DNA of 29,973 nt from Alphaproteobacteria bacterium. Its GTDB lineage: Bacteria; Pseudomonadota; Alphaproteobacteria; Micavibrionales; Micavibrionaceae. The stretch lies in NCBI GenBank assembly GCA_030432775.1, contig JAUILO010000003.1, positions 1 through 29,973 of the forward strand, given 5' to 3'. Under the pieces are notes generated by a model that worked only from the letters and a program-made list of their open reading frames with translations, was not told the DNA's origin and ran no database searches. The first letter of the stretch is position 1, and every line of letters starts with the position of its first letter. Made by a program: the position numbers and the translations under genes. Positions 1-8,648 of this stretch are shown here, piece after piece.

Positions 1-2
1 AT

Positions 3-155
3 CTCGCCCGCATTGCCGACGATTGCTTCAAGTCGTTTAACTTGATTAATACACTCACTCTCTCGCTGTCGAATCTAAGAGACTTTTTGCACGCAAGCGG
101 CGATAACAAATGGCTTCGGAGCCGCGAGGACGCCGACAGTCATATATATATTTGA
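3..155 (+). CDS. Possible 3' end of a gene cut by the left window edge
   Basis: From base 3 one plus-strand frame stays open for 50 codons to a TGA at 153-155. The translation begins LARIADDCFKSFNLINTL and ends DADSHIYI. The first half looks like an ordinary helical protein; I recognise no family. If real, it is the C-terminus of a gene entering from the left and converging on the Atp12 gene. A short minus-strand frame (75-260) overlaps it and looks less protein-like. The rest of the first 266 bases shows no other gene, only a 15-base perfect palindrome at 248-262 just past the Atp12 stop. Confidence is low because the frame is short. Confidence 0.3.
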   Translation, partial: LARIADDCFKSFNLINTLTLSLSNLRDFLHASGDNKWLRSREDADSHIYI

Positions 156-266
156 TGTTATATTCATTGGTTTTCTCATGTTTTCATTTTCGTCTGCTTC
201 ATGCAGAAAAACACTATGACATAAAATATTTGAAGCCCGCAACCTTTTTGTGCGACGCACAATACA

Positions 267-977
267 TTATAAGGATGAATGTACCAATAATTCCATTGCT
301 GTAAGATCTTGTAATGTAGTGTGACGTTGCTTTTCCTGCATTGGATCAACGCCGTATTTTTTTTCATCATAAATTTCGCCGCGATAGAACTCATCAACAA
401 AAACAGCATTATAAACCTGCTCGGCTGTCATGGCTTTTTTGACAAATGCCAGTGCCAGAATAATGGATCCGGTTATGGATGTCGTAATTTGAAAGACACC
501 AAATGCTGTTTGATCAAAACCAGATAACGCTTTGGTAAAAACATCATGAATTGGCTGCGGCTGTTTTAGCGCAACCAGATCATAGGTTGTTATAAATTCA
601 TACCCATACTCAGCGTGGAACCATGATAACGGCTGCCCCCAAACCTCTTCTTGCCTGTCTTTAAGCTCAGACGGCTGGTTTGTGCGGTAACATAAAAGAT
701 CGGTATCAATATAAGGAAGAATACGCGCGCTCATCTCTGCGCGCATGCTATCATCTGTATCGATGATTGTGCTAAGGATTTGCGTCATAGGCATGGTGGC
801 CGGATTTATGTCTTCGCGCTGCTCATCCCACTCTTTTGCCACAACAGACACTATTTTTTCATTCGCGCATTCTATGACATGACCGGCACTTGTCTTGACG
901 GGTTTAGCATCAAGGCTAAGCCCGTACCCGCCACTTTCCAGTTGATGGACACTGACATTCTTGTAAAAACGCTTCAT
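267..977 (-). CDS. Atp12 family F1-ATPase assembly chaperone
   Basis: The 236-residue product opens MKRFYKNVSV and carries features I associate with the Atp12 family: a DAKPVKTSAG stretch near residues 23-32, a KEWDEQ segment, and the Asp/Thr-rich block around DTDLLCYR. In mitochondria and alphaproteobacteria, Atp12 binds the F1 alpha subunit and helps build the alpha3-beta3 hexamer; the same cytoplasmic role is inferred here. The start ATG (977-975) overlaps the TGA of the upstream AsmA-like gene (976-974), so the two are translationally coupled. Length matches the family, and no motif is visibly missing. A palindrome sits just past the stop but lacks a U-run, so I do not call it a terminator. 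Confidence 0.9.
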   Translation of the reverse strand: MKRFYKNVSVHQLESGGYGLSLDAKPVKTSAGHVIECANEKIVSVVAKEWDEQREDINPATMPMTQILSTIIDTDDSMRAEMSARILPYIDTDLLCYRTNQPSELKDRQEEVWGQPLSWFHAEYGYEFITTYDLVALKQPQPIHDVFTKALSGFDQTAFGVFQITTSITGSIILALAFVKKAMTAEQVYNAVFVDEFYRGEIYDEKKYGVDPMQEKQRHTTLQDLTAMELLVHSSL

Positions 978-3088
978 TCGTTTCCTGTGTTTTCCAACTT
1001 GGTCGCGGCATCAGTATCAGCAACAGAGTTTTCTTTCATAACAGGTTCTTTTGCTTCTTCTGTTTTTGATTCTGACTTTTGCTCGATTTTCCTCTGGGTG
1101 TCTTTATGAGTAACCGCCAAACCGTCTTCGTTATTATCGACTTTACCATCCGGTGTTTTGTCGGCCTTCTTGACATCAACCTTACCAGCCGGGTCTTCAA
1201 TATATTGGTGACAAGGGTGATCTTCGGTCAGCCCTAGATCAGTTGTCAGCAATAAAAATGCTGGGTTAATTGCACCAAGCGCTAAACCACCAATCTTCCC
1301 AAGTAATGAAGATGTTGAAATTCCGATATCCGGTTTCAAAATAGAGCCTTTGACATTCACCGCAGGTGACACATCAAGAAGTGCGGTATCCTTTGAATTT
1401 GGAACAAGCTTCAGATCCAGCTTATTGGCTTTCAGGTCAACATTACCTTCAGCAACAATTGTCACGCGTTTTGTATCAAGGAATAGTGGCTCTGGCGTTG
1501 CAATGCCGTCAAGCACATCAAAGTTGGCGATCGCACAATTTACTCTGGCTTCAGAATCAGGATCAAGCGATGGCACAAGTGCATTAATAACGCCGCCACC
1601 CCAAATATTCAACGCGCGGCTTGGCATTGTCGAAGCGCCGCCCAACAGGCTGATTTTACCTGTAAGAGTGGCAACAAGTTCATCTTTATTCTTGCCCTTG
1701 GCTGTCAAATCCCATGTTGTATTTGTCTGCCCATCACCGGTACCAGTATCACGCAAGGCATCTAGAAGCTTGGCGTAATTCCATTTTCTCCAGCTACCTT
1801 TGAGTTTTAAATCCCAGCCATGTTCGCTGGATTGGGTCAAAGTCATATTTGAATCAATACTGCCATCGGCGAATTTACCGGTGATCTGACCAATGCGGAA
1901 TATGCCGTTTTCCATGGTCACGGGCACATTGATATGGCCAAGATTTTTACCCTTATTACGAATCTCCTTGGCGGAAATGGATAAATCCATTGTCTGGTAA
2001 GGGATTTCAATCGCGCTATCTTCGCTTTTTTCTGTTGACCCTATATAAGCAGAAAGCTGATCAATAATCGATAAAGGTGCTTTTAAATCTGCAAAATCAA
2101 GAACATCAAAAGACACTTCACCGGCAAGATCAGTGGCATTTTGATCAACATCAAATTCAATAGAGCTATCGCCAAAATGAAGCCTTCCTTCGATGCCAGT
2201 GCGGCCGCTGACCAAAAACGGCTTCAGCTTTCCTGATATCTGGTCTTCGCCGATACCTGCCTTATCAAAGATAAAGGTAAACGCGCCATTACTGCGATCA
2301 TATTGACCGGATGATTTAAACGCGCCAAAAGACAAATCATACGCACCAAGTTTTGGAACAGAAAATTCGGTCATCCCGTTGTTTTTCTCGCGCGTCATCA
2401 TTTCTACGGCAAAATAAATATCGTGCTGACCATAACGACCAAGAACGGTAAAGTTGGTTGTTTTCTTAGCTTCTGTTTTCTGTGGTTCGGTGGTCTCGGC
2501 AACACTCACGTCTTCGTCTACAGCCTCTTCAGTAGTATTCACTTTACTTGAATCAATCTTATCTGCCCCGCGTCTGGCAGGTACTTCAGCGCTAATATCA
2601 TAATTAGCGCCATCTTTATCATGACCGATCAAGCCCAGCTTGCTAATATAAAAAGCCTTTGGCGATACCGCGCCGGCAGGTGCGATAATATCCTGAAAAT
2701 AAAACGCATTATATTTCATACGGCTAAAAGCAAGATCCCAAAAATCGATCGAGATCGCAATGCGACCAATACGCAGATCTCCTGCACCAGGTGTATCCAT
2801 TGTGACATTGCTTACATCAACACGTGCCTGCGGATAAAATCCCATATAGTTCAGCGCGCCAATGGTTGTTTTATAACCGGTCGCCGAGGTCATATAATCT
2901 TCCAAACCGCGTTTAAGCTGCTCATGCTGCCCGCCTAAAGAAGACAACACAGTCAAACTCAAAAACAAGGTAATGCCAAGGATCAGGCTGATCTTGATGA
3001 TACGTCTCACCCATTTATTCAGGCGTGATCGCTCTTTCTTTTCTTCAATGATATCGTCGTTGAATAAAACCATAGATCTAAATTCCAC
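974..3088 (-). CDS. AsmA-like envelope protein
   Basis: The 704-residue protein has a cytoplasmic basic N-terminus, one membrane segment at about residues 30-51 (IKISLILGITLFLSLTV) and a long beta-rich periplasmic part. It includes the pattern common to AsmA relatives: an early YMTSATGYKTTIG block and a C-terminal LKLVPNSKDTALLDVSPAVNVKGSILKPDIG stretch, given here only in outline. AsmA-family proteins are thought to influence outer-membrane assembly or lipid transfer. The last 60 or so residues are Lys/Glu/Asp-rich and look disordered. The start is apparently a GTG; an in-frame ATG five codons on (MVLFNDD) is just as plausible, and neither has a strong Shine-Dalgarno site. It lies 41 bases after the RluC-type gene and overlaps the Atp12 gene. 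Confidence 0.85.
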   Translation of the reverse strand: MEFRSMVLFNDDIIEEKKERSRLNKWVRRIIKISLILGITLFLSLTVLSSLGGQHEQLKRGLEDYMTSATGYKTTIGALNYMGFYPQARVDVSNVTMDTPGAGDLRIGRIAISIDFWDLAFSRMKYNAFYFQDIIAPAGAVSPKAFYISKLGLIGHDKDGANYDISAEVPARRGADKIDSSKVNTTEEAVDEDVSVAETTEPQKTEAKKTTNFTVLGRYGQHDIYFAVEMMTREKNNGMTEFSVPKLGAYDLSFGAFKSSGQYDRSNGAFTFIFDKAGIGEDQISGKLKPFLVSGRTGIEGRLHFGDSSIEFDVDQNATDLAGEVSFDVLDFADLKAPLSIIDQLSAYIGSTEKSEDSAIEIPYQTMDLSISAKEIRNKGKNLGHINVPVTMENGIFRIGQITGKFADGSIDSNMTLTQSSEHGWDLKLKGSWRKWNYAKLLDALRDTGTGDGQTNTTWDLTAKGKNKDELVATLTGKISLLGGASTMPSRALNIWGGGVINALVPSLDPDSEARVNCAIANFDVLDGIATPEPLFLDTKRVTIVAEGNVDLKANKLDLKLVPNSKDTALLDVSPAVNVKGSILKPDIGISTSSLLGKIGGLALGAINPAFLLLTTDLGLTEDHPCHQYIEDPAGKVDVKKADKTPDGKVDNNEDGLAVTHKDTQRKIEQKSESKTEEAKEPVMKENSVADTDAATKLENTGNE

Positions 3089-3129
3089 GTTATTGCTGTG
3101 ATGTAAGAAGCTATACTATAGCGTGCCCA

Positions 3130-4125
3130 TCATCGAACACAAGAGTCCTTGTCGATACGGCAAAATGCTTGCTCTTCGAACGGATCACTTTGGTCATTCG
3201 GGTCAAACCCCAAGGCTTTCCACGTTTTCACAAGGTCATCGGAAAGTGGCGCTGTGATATCCAGCTCTTTATCCTGCCCGGGAATAGGCAATACCAATCG
3301 TCTAGCATGAAGGTGCAGACGGTTGCTCATCTCTATGCCCTCCAAAGACATAAGCCCCTCATAACGCTCATCACCTAATACCGGACATTCGAGAATATCT
3401 GCGGCATGAATGCGAATTTGATGTGTACGGCCGGTATGAGGCCAAAACGCGACAAAAGCGGCCACCTTTGAAGCCTGATCAATAACGGCATAATCAGTCT
3501 GTGCTTTTTTGCCATTTTCTTCATCAATCACTTTACGTTCTTTGATCGGTCCATCGCCAATTGCCGCACGAATGGTTCCCGCGCGGAATTCGGGAAGCGG
3601 CGTTACAATCGCCCAATACATTTTCTTGATCTCGCGATTTTTAAACGCATGTCCAAGCGCGCGAATTGTTTCGGGTTTACGAGCCATAACCAACAAGCCC
3701 GAAGTTTCCTGATCAAGGCGGTGAATTAATTTCGGACGTAGGCCATTATTATCATCCAAAATAGGCCGCAAATCATCAAGGCTGCGCGTAATACCCGTAC
3801 CGCCCTGAGAGGCAAGGCCATAAGGCTTGTTGATCACAACAATATCGCCGTCATCATATAAAACCATATTTTGAACTTCGATACGGTCATGATCTTGAAT
3901 ACGGTATCTCTGTGTCGTCGGTTTCTTTTCCTCAAAAGGCGGTAAGCGCACAGTCTGGCCTTCAGACAAACGTACATCGCCCTTTACCTTGTTACCGTCC
4001 ACGCGAACGGCGCCTTTACGAACCAGCTTTTGCACCAATCCAAACGGCATATGCTTTTTAAGCCAGCGATCAAGACGCTGCCCTTCATCGGCTTCTGTAA
4101 TAATAATAAATTGCTCGTTATCCAT
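3130..4125 (-). CDS. rluC: RluC/RluD-type 23S rRNA pseudouridine synthase
   Basis: A 331-residue RluA-family enzyme that isomerises uridines in RNA. An S4-type RNA-binding domain covers about residues 14-62 (QRLDRWLKKH, then VRKGAVRVDG). The catalytic motif HRLDQETSGLLVMARK starts at residue 135, with Asp138 as the expected nucleophile. Further family marks are VINKPYGLASQGG near 97-109 and GRTHQIRIH in the second half. The S4 domain plus overall length fit RluC or RluD; RluC (23S sites near 955/2504/2580 in E. coli) is my preference, but the target cannot be proven from sequence. It starts 9 bases after the fluoride channel stop. Confidence 0.9.
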   Translation of the reverse strand: MDNEQFIIITEADEGQRLDRWLKKHMPFGLVQKLVRKGAVRVDGNKVKGDVRLSEGQTVRLPPFEEKKPTTQRYRIQDHDRIEVQNMVLYDDGDIVVINKPYGLASQGGTGITRSLDDLRPILDDNNGLRPKLIHRLDQETSGLLVMARKPETIRALGHAFKNREIKKMYWAIVTPLPEFRAGTIRAAIGDGPIKERKVIDEENGKKAQTDYAVIDQASKVAAFVAFWPHTGRTHQIRIHAADILECPVLGDERYEGLMSLEGIEMSNRLHLHARRLVLPIPGQDKELDITAPLSDDLVKTWKALGFDPNDQSDPFEEQAFCRIDKDSCVR

Positions 4126-4134
4126 GAGGTGGTT

Positions 4135-4524
4135 TTACGCTGAATAGAGCGTGCGCACAAGGAACATTGCTAAAAATAGTGCTGTAATCGATAAAATAAC
4201 CGACGATATAACGTAAATCGCCGACATGACGTACTCTCCGCGCTCATAAAGCAACACAGCATCCAGCGAGAAGGTGGAAAAGGTTGTAAACGCGCCGAGC
4301 AGACCAACGGTCAAAAAAGCTTTGGTCAATTGCGACACATCCCAGAACAAACCAAAGCTACTGATAAAAATCCCCATAATAAAAGATCCCAAAACATTAG
4401 CCATCAAAATGCCATAAGGGAAATCCGTGCCCAGTATAGTTGCGACAACATGGTTAAAGAAATGCCGCAACACCGCGCCACATGCGCCGCCCATTGCAAT
4501 TGCCAAAATTAGATTCACATTCAT
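4135..4524 (-). CDS. crcB: Fluoride ion channel CrcB/FluC
   Basis: A 129-residue, four-helix inner-membrane protein. It shows the FluC signatures GGACGAVLR (residues 12-20), the pore Asn in NVLGSF (Asn43), and FTTFSTFS (79-86), which carries the phenylalanines of the fluoride path. The family forms dual-topology dimers that let toxic fluoride leave the cell. Only about 40 bases separate it from rarA upstream, and I see no fluoride riboswitch there, so constitutive expression from the rarA side is likely. Length is normal and all key motifs are present. Confidence 0.96.
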   Translation of the reverse strand: MNVNLILAIAMGGACGAVLRHFFNHVVATILGTDFPYGILMANVLGSFIMGIFISSFGLFWDVSQLTKAFLTVGLLGAFTTFSTFSLDAVLLYERGEYVMSAIYVISSVILSITALFLAMFLVRTLYSA

Positions 4525-4564
4525 ATCACTTAATACCTTTGAATATTATACTGCGCAGCTTCTA

Positions 4565-5881
4565 TTATGACTGATCACGCAGTTTTGACCAATAGTCCAG
4601 ACGCTTTTTAATGTCGCGTTCAAATCCACGCTCAACAGGTTTATAAAATGCGCGCCGTCCCATTTCTTCGGGGAAATAATCCTGCCCCGAAAACCCATGT
4701 TCTGTATCGTGATCATATTGATAGCCCGCGCCATAGCCCAGATCTTTCATCAAGCCCGTCGGTGCATTTAAAATATGCGATGGCGGCATAAGAGATCCCG
4801 TCTTACCCGCTTCAACAACAGCCATTTTATACGCAGCATAAGCCGCATTTGATTTTGGTGCTGTCGCCAGATAAATAAGTGCCTGCGCTAGTGCCAGCTC
4901 CCCTTCCGGTGCGCCGAGACGCTCAAACGCGTCCCAAGCCGATAGACAAACCGATAAGGCCTGCGGGTCTGCAAGGCCAATATCCTCAACCGCCATACGA
5001 GTCATGCGGCGCGAAATATAACGCGGATCCTCACCACCGGCGAGCATGCGGGCAAACCAGTAAAGTGCCGCATCCGTATCACTACCGCGCACCGATTTAT
5101 GTAGCGCACTAATCAGATTATAATGTGCATCATCGCCCTTATCATATAAAGGGGCGCGTTTTTGCAACAATTTGGTCAGACCTTCGATATCAAGACTATT
5201 ATCACCATCAGTATCAGCATAAATTTGTTCTACCATCGAAAGCATATAGCGTCCGTCACCATCAGCCATGGCCTTTAACGTATCACGCGCAGCCAGCTCC
5301 AGCGGCAATGGCAAGTCATAAAAAACCTCAGCGCGCTGTATTAAATTCTCAAGCGCATTATGATCCAGCCTGTTCAAAACCAGAACTTGCGTTCTTGATA
5401 AAAGCGCGGCATTGAGTTCAAATGAGGGGTTTTCAGTTGTCGCACCAACAAGTGTGATCGTCCCATCTTCAACAACCGGTAAAAATGCATCTTGCTGGGA
5501 TTTATTGAAACGGTGGATTTCATCAATGAACAATAAAGTGCTTTTACCCTTTTGCTTTCTGATTTTGGCAGATTCAAAAACTTGACGTAAATCCTTCACG
5601 CCAGAAAAAATAGCCGATAGCTGTTCGAAATGCAGATCTGTGTGCCCCGCCAAAATGCGTGCCATCGTTGTTTTGCCTGTCCCGGGCGGCCCCCATAGAA
5701 TTAAAGAGGGTAAATGATTTTTAGACAACATCTTCGTCAATGCGCCATCTGTGCCAACAATATGGTCCTGACCGACAATATCACCCAAATCTTTCGGACG
5801 CATTTGATCTGCGAGCGGACGCATTGTGTTGTCCTGCTCAGATCCATCCAGCGTGGCATTATCAAATAAACTCTGACTCAT
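4565..5881 (-). CDS. rarA: Replication-associated recombination protein RarA (MgsA), AAA+ ATPase
   Basis: About 438 residues. Walker A GPPGTGKTT is at residues 64-72 and Walker B LLFIDEIHRF around 116-125, followed by the sensor block GATTENPSFELN. The C-terminal part (DARYIS/RRM-type helix, then APKSNAAYAAY) is the RarA tetramerisation region. The family acts at stalled replication forks and is related to clamp-loader and RuvB ATPases. A GTG two codons upstream (5887) could also serve; I prefer the ATG because MSQSLF resembles usual starts, though neither has a clear Shine-Dalgarno site. It is the first gene of the left minus-strand run, directly after the rplQ terminator. Confidence 0.95.
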   Translation of the reverse strand: MSQSLFDNATLDGSEQDNTMRPLADQMRPKDLGDIVGQDHIVGTDGALTKMLSKNHLPSLILWGPPGTGKTTMARILAGHTDLHFEQLSAIFSGVKDLRQVFESAKIRKQKGKSTLLFIDEIHRFNKSQQDAFLPVVEDGTITLVGATTENPSFELNAALLSRTQVLVLNRLDHNALENLIQRAEVFYDLPLPLELAARDTLKAMADGDGRYMLSMVEQIYADTDGDNSLDIEGLTKLLQKRAPLYDKGDDAHYNLISALHKSVRGSDTDAALYWFARMLAGGEDPRYISRRMTRMAVEDIGLADPQALSVCLSAWDAFERLGAPEGELALAQALIYLATAPKSNAAYAAYKMAVVEAGKTGSLMPPSHILNAPTGLMKDLGYGAGYQYDHDTEHGFSGQDYFPEEMGRRAFYKPVERGFERDIKKRLDYWSKLRDQS

Positions 5882-5983
5882 AAACACAGGTTAGAACAGG
5901 ACAGGAACATGCACAAGGCAGATTTAAAAATACCCTGATCTATTCCCTTATTTTTTAAGTACAGGCAGGCAAGATAAAGGCAT

Positions 5984-6007
5984 AAAAAAAGCGGCTAAAA
6001 AGCCGCT
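5984..6007 (-). terminator. Rho-independent terminator of the alpha operon
   Basis: On the minus strand a 7-bp stem (AGCGGCT / AGCCGCT) with a four-base loop is followed at once by seven T residues. It begins about 35 bases beyond the rplQ stop codon and before rarA, so it ends the rpsM-rpsK-rpoA-rplQ transcript. The plus-strand side lacks a U-run. Confidence 0.9.
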
Positions 6008-6041
6008 CTTAAAAAAACTTAATTGCATTCGGTCTATAAGA

Positions 6042-6500
6042 TTAGCCTGCGACGGCCTGACCTGGGAAACCTGCTGGCAATGTTGCATCTTCAGCTGAAG
6101 AGTCAAACTGTACCGGTCCACTGTCTTTACCTTTTGCTGATTCATCACGATCAACAAGTTCAAGCACAGCCATAGGCGCGTTATCGCCGTAACGGAAACC
6201 AGCTTTCAACACACGAGTGTATCCGCCTGGGCGTTCTTTGTAACGATCTGCTAGCACGTCAAATACTTTGGCAACCTGATCTTTATCACGGATCAAAGCA
6301 ATCGCGCGACGACGGTCAGCAAGACTGCCTTTCTTACCCATTGTGATCAGTTTATCAACGTAAGGCTTCATTGCTTTCGCTTTGGCCAGAGTTGTAACGA
6401 TCTGCTCGTGCTTAACAAGTGAAGCGGCCATGTTAGCCATCATCGCTTTACGGTGTGAACCTGGACGGCCCAATTTACGCTGTTTAATTCTATGTCTCAT
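6042..6500 (-). CDS. rplQ: Ribosomal protein L17
   Basis: The product opens with the diagnostic MRHRIKQRKLGRPGSHRKAM and continues LVKHEQIVTTLAKAKAMKPYVDKLIT, the conserved L17 core that sits near the peptide exit tunnel of the large subunit. At 152 residues it exceeds the roughly 120-140 of most bacteria because of a C-terminal tail rich in Ser, Asp and Gly after residue 120. It is the last gene of the alpha operon, 48 bases after rpoA, and is followed by a strong terminator. Confidence 0.98.
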   Translation of the reverse strand: MRHRIKQRKLGRPGSHRKAMMANMAASLVKHEQIVTTLAKAKAMKPYVDKLITMGKKGSLADRRRAIALIRDKDQVAKVFDVLADRYKERPGGYTRVLKAGFRYGDNAPMAVLELVDRDESAKGKDSGPVQFDSSAEDATLPAGFPGQAVAG

Positions 6501-6548
6501 TGTTCTACTCCTAAATTTCCCATTGTTTTCGGGAAAATTATTTTGTCC

Positions 6549-7571
6549 TTAGCTCATGTATGGATCTTCGATCTTTTTCGCAAGCTCTTCGATGTTTTCC
6601 GGAGGCCATCCTTCAACCTGCATACCGAGGTGCAGGCTCATTGTTGAAAGAACCTCTTTGATCTCATTCAACGACTTACGACCAAAGTTTGGCGTACGAA
6701 GCATATCGCTTTCACTCTTCTGAACAAGATCACCGATGTAAACGATGTTGTCGTTCTTCAAGCAGTTCGCAGAACGTACAGAAAGTTCAAGTTCTTCAAC
6801 TTTCTTAAGTAGGTTCTTGTTGAATGGTAGCTCTTCCTCTTCCTTCTTCTCTGGCTCTGAATCTGGCTCATCGAAGTTGATGAAGACTTGAAGCTGATCT
6901 TGCAAGATACGTGCAGCGTAAGCAACAGCATCTTCAGGTGTAATCACACCGTTTGTTGTAATGTTCAGTGTTAGTTTGTCGTAGTCAGTGATCTGGCCAA
7001 CACGAGTATCTTCAACTTCGTAAGATACTTTACGTACTGGTGAGAACACGCTGTCTACAGGGATCAAGCCAACAGGTGCTTCTTCCGGACGGTTCTGCGC
7101 CGCAGTACCGTAACCTTTGCCTGTATTTACCGTCATTTCCATGACCAATTTTGCGCCTTTGTCCAAAGTACAAATAATCAGGTCAGGGTTCATGATTTCG
7201 ATGTCTGCACCAGCTTCGATCATACCGGCAGTCACTTCACAAGGACCTTCAGCATTTAAACGCATTTTCTTCGGGCCTTCAACGTGCATGCGAACCGCAA
7301 GCGCTTTGATGTTCAAGATGATGTCTGTTACATCTTCGCGAACACCTTCAATTGAAGAGAACTCGTGCAATACGCCTTCGATTTGTACGCCAGTTACTGC
7401 AGCACCTTGAAGAGATGACAATAGGATACGACGCAATGCGTTTCCTAATGTTAGGCCGAAGCCTCTTTCCAATGGTTCAACGACAACCTTGCCTGACAGA
7501 TTTGCGTCTCTACCATGTGCAATTTCAACTTTGCTAGGTTTAATCAACTCTTGCCAATTTTTATGTATCAA
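6549..7571 (-). CDS. rpoA: RNA polymerase alpha subunit
   Basis: A 340-residue alpha subunit. The N-terminal dimerisation domain (to about residue 233) includes LERGFGLTLGNALRRILLSSLQGAA. An acidic linker (EPEKKEEEE) leads to the C-terminal domain, whose helix-hairpin-helix reads LRTPNFGRKSLNEIKEVL and contacts UP-element DNA and activators. The start is a TTG in TTG ATA CAT AAA AAT TGG, giving the usual M-I-x-K-N-W opening, with AGAGGA a few bases upstream. It follows rpsK by 57 bases. rpsD, which lies between them in enterobacteria, is absent, as is normal for alphaproteobacteria. Confidence 0.98.
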   Translation of the reverse strand: MIHKNWQELIKPSKVEIAHGRDANLSGKVVVEPLERGFGLTLGNALRRILLSSLQGAAVTGVQIEGVLHEFSSIEGVREDVTDIILNIKALAVRMHVEGPKKMRLNAEGPCEVTAGMIEAGADIEIMNPDLIICTLDKGAKLVMEMTVNTGKGYGTAAQNRPEEAPVGLIPVDSVFSPVRKVSYEVEDTRVGQITDYDKLTLNITTNGVITPEDAVAYAARILQDQLQVFINFDEPDSEPEKKEEEELPFNKNLLKKVEELELSVRSANCLKNDNIVYIGDLVQKSESDMLRTPNFGRKSLNEIKEVLSTMSLHLGMQVEGWPPENIEELAKKIEDPYMS

Positions 7572-7628
7572 GGGTCTATCCTCTTCTTTTCTGTTCTGTA
7601 ACGTTTATCTCTAAATTATTATCCTGCA

Positions 7629-8012
7629 TTATACGCGACGACGTTTACGTGGACGTGTACCGTTATGGGGAATTGGCGTAATGTCTGTGATTGATTTAAT
7701 CACGTAGCCAATACCACGAAGACCACGAAGTGCCGCTTCACGACCTGAACCAGGACCTTTAATCCGAACGTCCAGTTCTTTCATACCACAATCCTGAGCC
7801 TTACGACCAGCATCTTCAGCAGCGATCTGTGCTGCGAATGGTGTAGATTTACGTGATCCCTTAAAGCCTTGCGCACCAGCAGAAGACCATGACACTGCAT
7901 TCCCCTGATCATCAGTAATGGTGATCAAAGTGTTGTTAAAAGTAGCATTCACGTGAACGATGCCAGAGGTGATATTCTTTTTAACTTTTTTCTTAATTGC
8001 TTTTTTAGCCAT
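7629..8012 (-). CDS. rpsK: Ribosomal protein S11
   Basis: 127 residues with the S11 core (ITSGIVHVNATFNNTLITITD, KSTPFAAQIAAEDAG) and the basic C-terminus ITPIPHNGTRPRKRRRV. S11 binds the 16S platform near the mRNA exit region. It lies 13 bases after rpsM, so the two are surely co-translated. The C-terminus reads GTRPRKRRRV where many species have GCRPPKRRRV; otherwise nothing is unusual. Confidence 0.98.
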   Translation of the reverse strand: MAKKAIKKKVKKNITSGIVHVNATFNNTLITITDDQGNAVSWSSAGAQGFKGSRKSTPFAAQIAAEDAGRKAQDCGMKELDVRIKGPGSGREAALRGLRGIGYVIKSITDITPIPHNGTRPRKRRRV

Positions 8013-8025
8013 TATTTCCTCCTAC

Positions 8026-8400
8026 CTAAACTTTTTTCTTACCAGCGATTGGCTTGGCAGGTCCTTTGCGCGTACGCGCGTTATTCTTTGTGTTCTGTCC
8101 ACGGACAGGCAATCTCGCACGATGACGCAGTCCACGGTATGACTTCATATCCATCAAGCGTTTGATGTTCATTGAAATTGCACGACGAAGTTCACCTTCG
8201 ATGACATACTGGTCGCTTTCGATTTCTTTACGAATGCTGTTCAGTTCGTCTTCTGTAAGATCTTTTGTACGACGGCTTAGCTCAATACCAACAGTTTCAC
8301 AAATTCTAACTGCTGTCGTGCTGCCAATGCCGTGTATGTATGTTAGTGAAATAACGATACGTTTATTGTCGGGTATGTTAACCCCTGAAATACGTGCCAC
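8026..8400 (-). CDS. rpsM: Ribosomal protein S13
   Basis: 124 residues beginning MARISGVNIPDNKRIVISLTYIHGIG and containing RGLRHRARLPVRGQ with a basic KKKV end. S13 sits in the head of the small subunit and touches the P-site tRNA and L5. It is the first gene of a transcription unit with its own near-consensus promoter about 190 bases upstream. This separates rpsM-rpsK-rpoA-rplQ from the preceding adk-like gene. Confidence 0.98.
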   Translation of the reverse strand: MARISGVNIPDNKRIVISLTYIHGIGSTTAVRICETVGIELSRRTKDLTEDELNSIRKEIESDQYVIEGELRRAISMNIKRLMDMKSYRGLRHRARLPVRGQNTKNNARTRKGPAKPIAGKKKV

Positions 8401-8586
8401 TTGTTTTTCCTTTCGATATCAACCGAACCGTTTGCCAGACCTTTGGTCAAAAGCGCCGGTTCGTCAACCGTTTATATACTGTATCTGCTTATTATTTTTC
8501 AAATAAAACGCCCGCTCACCAATAGTTTTGAGCATTTTGGAAGGGGCATATGTAAAGATACAAACCTTTTCTCATTTCATAGAGAT
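8401..8586 (-). promoter_or_regulatory. Long, foldable leader of the rpsM operon
   Basis: Between the predicted start of transcription and rpsM lie about 185 bases with no gene. A small hairpin GACC-TTT-GGTC sits at 8438-8448. GGTTCG at 8458-8463 can pair with CGAACC at 8424-8429, enclosing that hairpin, while CGGTT at 8457-8461 can instead pair with AACCG at 8466-8470. The two foldings exclude each other. Leaders of ribosomal operons are often the site of autogenous repression; the repressor here is unknown, and the idea is an inference. Confidence 0.4.
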
Positions 8587-8592
8587 TGCCGC

Positions 8593-8620
8593 ATTATATG
8601 CATTTTGTGTGTTACGTCAA
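8593..8620 (-). promoter_or_regulatory. Sigma-70-type promoter of the rpsM operon
   Basis: Read on the minus strand, TTGACG (8620-8615) and TATAAT (8598-8593) are 16 bases apart in an A/T-rich stretch just after the adk-like gene. Only one base of the twelve differs from consensus. It points at rpsM with a start expected near 8586. Confidence 0.8.
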
Positions 8621-8648
8621 CAAAAATATCATACAAAAAATAAAAAGG

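Noticed and set aside
248..262. Perfect 15-base palindrome just after the Atp12 stop as a terminator
   Set aside because: On the minus strand it is followed by A residues and not a U-run, and the loop is very small. It could be a binding site, but nothing supports a function.
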